A stretch of DNA of 52,280 nucleotides from Burkholderia sp. Bp8963 (GTDB lineage: Bacteria; Pseudomonadota; Gammaproteobacteria; Burkholderiales; Burkholderiaceae), in the NCBI RefSeq assembly GCF_003854275.1, contig NZ_QTQP01000049.1, positions 1-52,280 on the forward strand. Direction: 5' to 3'. The notes under the pieces were generated by a model. The model was not told the DNA's origin, did not search any database, and was given only the letters and a program-made list of their open reading frames with translations. Both the position numbers and the translations under genes were made by a program. Positions 47,876-52,280 of this stretch are shown piece after piece (position 1 is the first letter of the stretch; the number at the start of each line of letters is the position of its first letter).

Positions 47876-49183
47876 ATGACATCCATATCCTCGAATCTGG
47901 CAACCGACAGTCCTGCCGATTCCAGTCTTGAACAGCAGGCAGTGAAAAAGGCTGCGTGGCGCTTTATCCCGCTTCTCGCGCTCGCATACTTCTTCAATTA
48001 CCTGGATCGCACCAGTGTTGGCTTCGCTGCGCTGACAATGAACCGCGACCTTGGTCTGACCGCCACGCAGTTCGGCTGGGGTGCCGGCATCATGTTCGCT
48101 GGCTACTGTCTCTGCGAAGTGCCGAGCAACCTTGCGCTGTATCGCTTCGGCGCGCGGCGCTGGCTGGCGCGCATCATGATCACGTGGGGTTTTTTCGCGG
48201 CGGCCACGGCGCTTGCGGTGGGACCGACCAGCTTCTATGCGATCCGCCTTTTGCTGGGCATCGGCGAAGCCGGCTTTTTTCCCGGCGTGATTTTCTTCCT
48301 CGCAGTCTGGTTTCCGGCAAGCTATCGGACCCGCGTGCTCGCATGGTTCACCGTCTCCACGCCGCTCTCGTCACTCGTGGGCGGTCCGCTTTCGACCTGG
48401 CTGCTCAAGTTGGACGGCTTCCTTGGGCTGGCTGGCTGGAAATGGATGTTCATTGTGGAGGGTTTGCCGGCGTGCGTGCTCGGCTTCCTCGTGCTGAAAA
48501 TGCTCGCGGACAAGCCCGCCGATGCCGCGTGGCTTTCGGCACAGGAGCGGCAAGCGCTGCAGAGCGCTTTCGATCGCGAGGGCACAGCCAGTCAGAAGAA
48601 GAAGGACTTCGCTGCCGCGTTGAAGGATGTGCGCACGTACATCCTCGCGATGATCTCGTTCGGTTTCACGATGGGCTCATACGGTATCGGCATCTGGCTG
48701 CCGCAGATGCTCAAGGCTCACGGCATGAGCGTGACGCAGACCGGCTGGGTTTCGGCGGTACCGTATTTCTTTGCAACCATTGCATTGCTCTGGTGGGCCA
48801 GGCGTGTTGATCGACGCGGTGGACACGTCGCGAATCTGGCGGCGGGTCTTTTGATCGGGGCCGTGGCGCTAGGCGTGTCGACCCACTTCCATCAATTGGT
48901 GCCCGCCATGACCGGCATCACACTGGCGCTCATCGGTACGATCGCAGGGCGCACGATTTTCTATACGTTGCCGGCGAGGTTTCTCTCGGGGCAGGCCGCT
49001 GCCGGCGGCCTGGCGCTGATCAATTCGATTGGCGCGCTGGGCGGGTTTGCGGGACCGTACCTCGTGGGCTATCTCAAGGACAGCTTCGGTACGTTCACGG
49101 CCGGGATGATCGGTCTGTCGGTCGTACTGCTCGTCACGACCTTGCTGACCCTCTCGCTCTACGCCTTCAACACGGAGAAGTGA
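47876..49183 (+). CDS. MFS transporter, anion:cation symporter (ACS) type
   Basis: This 435-residue protein has about 12 helices. The first begins FIPLLALAYFFNYLDRTSVG, with the R-x-N/S-x-G pattern of ACS transporters, followed by GWGAGIMFAGYCLCEVPSNL, GIGEAGFFPGVIFFLAVWFP and the central loop. Members import tartrate, phthalate, hexuronates and other organic anions. It probably brings in the acid handled by the lyase and CoA transferase. GGAGACG precedes the start. Confidence 0.88.
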   Translation: MTSISSNLATDSPADSSLEQQAVKKAAWRFIPLLALAYFFNYLDRTSVGFAALTMNRDLGLTATQFGWGAGIMFAGYCLCEVPSNLALYRFGARRWLARIMITWGFFAAATALAVGPTSFYAIRLLLGIGEAGFFPGVIFFLAVWFPASYRTRVLAWFTVSTPLSSLVGGPLSTWLLKLDGFLGLAGWKWMFIVEGLPACVLGFLVLKMLADKPADAAWLSAQERQALQSAFDREGTASQKKKDFAAALKDVRTYILAMISFGFTMGSYGIGIWLPQMLKAHGMSVTQTGWVSAVPYFFATIALLWWARRVDRRGGHVANLAAGLLIGAVALGVSTHFHQLVPAMTGITLALIGTIAGRTIFYTLPARFLSGQAAAGGLALINSIGALGGFAGPYLVGYLKDSFGTFTAGMIGLSVVLLVTTLLTLSLYAFNTEK

Positions 49184-49185
49184 CG

Positions 49186-50322
49186 ATGACACAGCTTCGT
49201 TCGCCCCGACGACGCCGACTCCTCGGCGTGGCGGCGGCATCGATCATGATCCCCGCCGTTACTGCGCGGCAGGGGCTCGCAAAAGAGGAAACGCGCAGCA
49301 TGAGCACGACCAGCAACTACCTTCCCGTTCGCGCGGCGTGGCTCGCCTCGGGGACCGAAGCCGCACTCGAACCGGACATGCCGATCATCGACGCGCATCA
49401 TCACTTCTATGAGCGCTCGGGATGGACGTACTTGCTCGACGAATATCTAGAGGACGCGAGATCGGGCCACAACATCACCGCGTCGGTGTACATGCAGGCA
49501 CTGACGCGGTACCGGAAATCCGGTCCCGACCCATTGCGCCCGGTCGGCGAAATCGAATACGTGGTCGAAGCAACCGCACCGTTGCAGAACGGCAAGCCAC
49601 AGGTCGCAAAGGGTATCGTGGGGTACGCAGACCTTCGTCGTGGTGCAGAGGTGCGCGAGGTTCTTGAGGCGGAGCTTCAGGCCGGCGATGACCGCTTGCG
49701 TGGCGTGCGGCACCTTGTGACGTGGGACGCAGACCCAACGCTCGTGAATCCATTGTCGGCCGCGCCGCGTGGACTGCTGCTCGATCCGAACTATCGCGCA
49801 GGCGTTGCGCAACTCGGGGCACTGGGTCTCTCCTATGATGCATGGCTTTTCTTCCCCCAATTGCCCGAGCTGTTCGATCTGGCGAAGGCCTATCCCGACA
49901 CGCCGTTCATCATCAACCATTGCGGCGGCGTCGTGCGGATCGCCAGCTACGCAGACAAACGCAAGGAAGTGTTCGACGCATGGTCACGTTCGATGCGCGA
50001 ACTGGCGCAGTTGCCCAACGTGTATGTGAAGCTCGGTGGCCTGGGCATGCGCATCAACGGGTTTGACTTCGAGAGAGGCGAGCGGCCGCCTTCATCGAGC
50101 CACCTCGCCGAGACGTGGAAACCGTGGATGTACACGTGTATCGAGGCTTTCGGCGCGGAGAGGTGCATGTTCGAAAGCAATTTCCCCGTCGATAAAGGCT
50201 CATACCCTTACAGCAACGGCTGGAATGCGTTCAAGCGTTTGACCGCACAGGCGAGCGCGCAGGAACGCGAGGCGTTATTTCGTGGGACTGTGAAAAATGT
50301 CTACCGGCTACTGAACGTGTGA
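49186..50322 (+). CDS. Amidohydrolase-family protein (Amidohydro_2 / lactonase-like), possible exported form
   Basis: This 378-residue TIM-barrel hydrolase has the metal motif PIIDAHHHFYER, a mid-barrel GVRHLVTWD, FIINHCGG with a metal His, and the late acid in ERCMFESNFPVDK. This is the layout of 2-pyrone-4,6-dicarboxylate and sugar lactonases. A twin-arginine-like RRRRLLGVAAAS opens the chain, so it may be exported, unless translation starts at a later Met near 49300. GGAG fits the ATG at 49186; a GTG at 49180 is too close. It is last in the IclR-controlled operon and may open a lactone before uptake. Confidence 0.82.
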   Translation: MTQLRSPRRRRLLGVAAASIMIPAVTARQGLAKEETRSMSTTSNYLPVRAAWLASGTEAALEPDMPIIDAHHHFYERSGWTYLLDEYLEDARSGHNITASVYMQALTRYRKSGPDPLRPVGEIEYVVEATAPLQNGKPQVAKGIVGYADLRRGAEVREVLEAELQAGDDRLRGVRHLVTWDADPTLVNPLSAAPRGLLLDPNYRAGVAQLGALGLSYDAWLFFPQLPELFDLAKAYPDTPFIINHCGGVVRIASYADKRKEVFDAWSRSMRELAQLPNVYVKLGGLGMRINGFDFERGERPPSSSHLAETWKPWMYTCIEAFGAERCMFESNFPVDKGSYPYSNGWNAFKRLTAQASAQEREALFRGTVKNVYRLLNV

Positions 50323-50510
50323 TTCAGGCAGTTCCCGCGCCAGGTGGGTGTGGCGATCCATCCGGTCGGACTCGTGGGATGGGACTTGCTTAATCTCTGG
50401 TTCCAAGTGCAACGGACGTGCTGTGCATGTCTGCTCCGCTAAAGTGTGGTCTTGGTCATGCGTTGCTCCGATCGCGAGTTTGGGCATGCAATCATTCTGT
50501 CGAGATAAGA

Positions 50511-51227
50511 AAAGTTATCAAAACAGCAGGTAAAGTCTGTGTCCCGCAAGGAGGTCCGTTCAGCCCGCTCGCCGCGAACATCTACTTGAACGAGATCGAC
50601 TGGATGTTCGACGAGATTCGCCGCAAGACGGCGCAGGGACCTTTCGAGGCAGTGAACTATCACCGGTTTGCTGACGATATCGTCGTCACCGTCAGCGGCC
50701 ACCACACGAAACGCGGCTGGGCAGAATGCGCCCTGCTGCGTCTGCGGGAACAACTCGTGCCACTTGGCGTCGAGTTGAACACGGAGAAAACCACGGTGGT
50801 GGACAAGCTGCACGGGGACGCCTTTGGGTTCCTGGGGTTCGACCTGCGTCGCGTGCGCAAACGAGCGGGGAACGGATACTTCATTCGGATGACCACCAAG
50901 AAGAAGGCCCGCCAAGCCATCAAGGCGAAGATTCGCGACATCATCAGGCACGGAGGCTCGACTCCGGCCGTGAAGCTGATCGCGAAACTCAACGCCGCAG
51001 TAGCGGGTTGGGTCAACTACTTTCGGGTCGGCAACGCCAGTCGCGCCTTCAGTGAGGTGCGCGACTATCTGGAGATGAAGGTGCGAACTCTGCTGACGCG
51101 GCGCAAGCGACGCCAGAAGCGGAGTGTCGGGTGGCGGCGATGGAGTAACGAGTACCTCTACGGTGTCTTGGGCTTGTACTGGGACTGGAAAACGCGTCCG
51201 CTGTCGGGCGCGGAGGAGTTCGCGTAA
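50511..51227 (+). pseudogene. ltrA: Group II intron reverse transcriptase/maturase, N-terminally truncated
   Basis: The recognisable part (about 239 residues) opens with VCVPQGGPFSPLAANIYLNE (RT block 4), then the active site YHRFADDIVV with ADD. Next come LNTEKTTVV and FGFLGFDLRR, and the maturase X region with LIAKLNAAVAGWVNYFRVGN. The frame is open from 50418 but residues before 50511 do not resemble RT. Full-length proteins have about 400-450 residues, so blocks 0-3 are lost and it should be inactive. No zinc-finger endonuclease domain is seen. Confidence 0.85.
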
Positions 51228-51281
51228 AAGTGGCCGTCGCACCGACAGGACCCATAACCCCTGCGATGAATCTTACTGGGT

Positions 51282-51314
51282 GAGCTGCTTGAGGGAAAAC
51301 CTCACGATCAGTTC
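51282..51314 (+). ncRNA. Group II intron domain V
   Basis: GAGCTGCTTGAGGGAAAACC followed by TCACGATCAGTTC folds into the domain V hairpin: GAGC pairs with GTTC, the inner GAGG with CCTC, around a GAAA-type tetraloop, with the catalytic AGC triad at the 5' side. It sits 54 bases after the maturase stop, as expected. Confidence 0.7.
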
Positions 51315-51383
51315 TTATGGGGAGGGGCTGGAAACGGGCCGGGCTCACCCGTACCGCGCCAGTTCCTTACCCGACAGATTCTG

Positions 51384-51779
51384 TTCAATGTGCTGAAGAA
51401 CGTTGCCGTGTCGAGGCGCTGCAATTGGGCGCGATCGAACGGCTCGAACGCGCGTTGGCACTGTATCTGGTCGTGGCTTGGCGGATCACCCATCTGATGC
51501 ATATGGGCCGAAGCTGCCCCGATTCTGGATGCCGAACTGTGTTTCGATGCCGATGAAATTCGCGGCGCGTATTTGCTGACCGACGTCAAGCAGCCGGCCA
51601 AGCCCAAGCTCAACGAGGTGCTGCGCCTGGGCGGATTCCTCGGCCGCAAGGGCGACGGCGAACCCGGCGCAAAAGCCATCTGGCCGGGACTCAAAGAGGT
51701 TCATGTCGCTGCCAAGACATTGCAGAAGTTACGAGCCGGCGGTCACCCCCGGCGTCAGAATAGTTGTCGTGTCGTTTGA
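51384..51779 (+). pseudogene. IS4/Tn5-like transposase, frameshifted C-terminal remnant
   Basis: Pieces of one transposase tail appear in different frames: FNVLKN, then RVEALQLGAIERLERALALY (frame of 51317), then LDAELCFDADEIRGAYLLTD and LGGFLGRKGDGEPGAKAIWP (frame of 51573). A missing base near 51405 and an extra base near 51522 explain the breaks. The content matches Tn5/IS4-type enzymes, whose conserved Glu region includes YREWT and a late EALQL helix. The 5' part is absent, displaced at or near the intron end. Confidence 0.7.
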
Positions 51780-51816
51780 TTCTTAGACATGGTCCGGGGC
51801 GGTAGAATCGGCATGA

Positions 51817-52280
51817 ATGAAAGCCTACTCAGCAGAAAGAAGAGAAGCTCTGGTGCGTCGCATGATGCCGCCGGAAAACGCTCCGGTATCCGCGCTGGCG
51901 CGAGAAACGGGCATCACCGAACAGACGTTGTACACGTGGCGCCGACAGGCGAAAGGGCAAGGACTGGCCGTGCCGGGCGATGGAAAGAATCCCGAAGGAT
52001 GGTCTTCGGAAGACAAGTTTGCCGTCGTGTTGGAAACAGCTCCGCTCAATGCAGCGGAGCTGGCCGAGTACTGCCGTCGCAAAGGTCTATATCCCGAGCA
52101 GATTGCTGCGTGGCGAGCGGCCTGTATGGGCGCCAACGCGAATGCTGCGGAGCAGGCGCGCGAGCAACGTCAACATTCCAAAGAAGACAAGCGACGCATC
52201 AAGCAACTCGAGAAGGAATTGCAGCGCAAGGAGAAGGCACTGGCCGAAGCGGCGGCGCTGCTGGTTCTCAGAAAAAAAGT
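51817..52280 (+). CDS. IS3-type transposase OrfA, partial at window edge
   Basis: From the ATG at 51817 the frame stays open to the window end (154 codons). It has an HTH typical of IS3 OrfA (ALARETGITEQTLYTWRRQA), a second charged segment EDKFAVVLETAPLNAAELAE, and a long coiled coil (RIKQLEKELQRKEKALAEAA) with ALLVLRKK at the end. Such coiled coils mediate OrfA multimerisation. The last bases hold a run of seven A at 52272-52278, the usual -1 frameshift site that fuses OrfA to OrfB. OrfB would lie beyond the window. Confidence 0.8.
   Translation, partial: MKAYSAERREALVRRMMPPENAPVSALARETGITEQTLYTWRRQAKGQGLAVPGDGKNPEGWSSEDKFAVVLETAPLNAAELAEYCRRKGLYPEQIAAWRAACMGANANAAEQAREQRQHSKEDKRRIKQLEKELQRKEKALAEAAALLVLRKK

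Larger units (their letters stand above)
50511..51354 (+). mobile_element. 5'-truncated group II intron (maturase fragment plus domains V and VI)
   Basis: The element starts within the reverse transcriptase palm, continues through the maturase region, and then shows a domain V-like RNA hairpin at 51282-51314 and a domain VI-like stem ending near GTAC at 51351-51354. Everything 5' of RT block 4, including intron domains I-III, is missing. A truncated 5' end is the usual scar of incomplete retrohoming. Confidence 0.65.

Overview
The window looks like an accessory, catabolism-rich part of a high-GC betaproteobacterial genome, most likely a Burkholderiaceae member such as Paraburkholderia. The grounds are the base composition, the Burkholderia-type trimeric porin, the PobA/PobR pair and the many stacked transporter-plus-regulator catabolic operons. 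No rRNA, tRNA or CRISPR array was seen. Function calls come from reading motifs by eye and no database search was run.

Layout. 1-1300: tail of an IS630-like transposase, a small conserved hypothetical, and a VapBC-type toxin-antitoxin pair with an operator-like inverted repeat. 1447-10258 (minus strand): one seven-gene catabolic operon holding a split transketolase, an SDR dehydrogenase, a TRAP transporter (DctP plus fused DctQM), a full-length transketolase and a D-2-hydroxyacid dehydrogenase, with a divergent LysR regulator at 10450-11358. 11677-15022: phosphonate/selenate-type ABC importer with two permeases. 15564-18074: AsmA-like protein.

18609-30674 is the most striking part. A 929-residue protein joins a BenC-like reductase (2Fe-2S, FAD, NAD), an FCD ligand-binding domain and a complete cytochrome P450. 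It is followed by an AraC regulator, an SDR dehydrogenase, a 3-ketosteroid-dehydrogenase-like desaturase, a NIPSNAP protein, an aromatic-acid MFS transporter, a porin, PobR and 4-hydroxybenzoate hydroxylase PobA. Together these could hydroxylate, oxidise and aromatise a cyclohexanecarboxylate-like acid to 4-hydroxybenzoate, which PobA takes to protocatechuate. A roughly 40-bp element with two TGTCC half-sites 21 bp apart occurs both upstream of the P450 fusion and between araC and the SDR gene, which ties them into one regulon.

30919-44219: an EF-P paralogue lacking the usual modified residue, a TetR regulator with three GGTT-N4-AACC palindromes, then a stress-related island. The island has small conserved hypotheticals, an SPFH/prohibitin protein, three tandem Hsp20 genes behind a sigma-32-like promoter, a protein fusing a ribosome-hibernation-like domain to sigma-factor-like regions, vestiges of groES and groEL, a complete extra dnaK, a small membrane protein and a ferredoxin-NADP reductase. 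44552-50322: an IclR-controlled operon (HMG-CoA-lyase-like enzyme, CoA transferase, MFS transporter, amidohydrolase) with three copies of a 17-bp palindrome. 50511-52280: mobile-element debris, namely a 5'-truncated group II intron that keeps domain V, a frameshifted IS4/Tn5-like transposase, and the start of an IS3-type element whose first reading frame reaches an A7 slippery run at the window edge.
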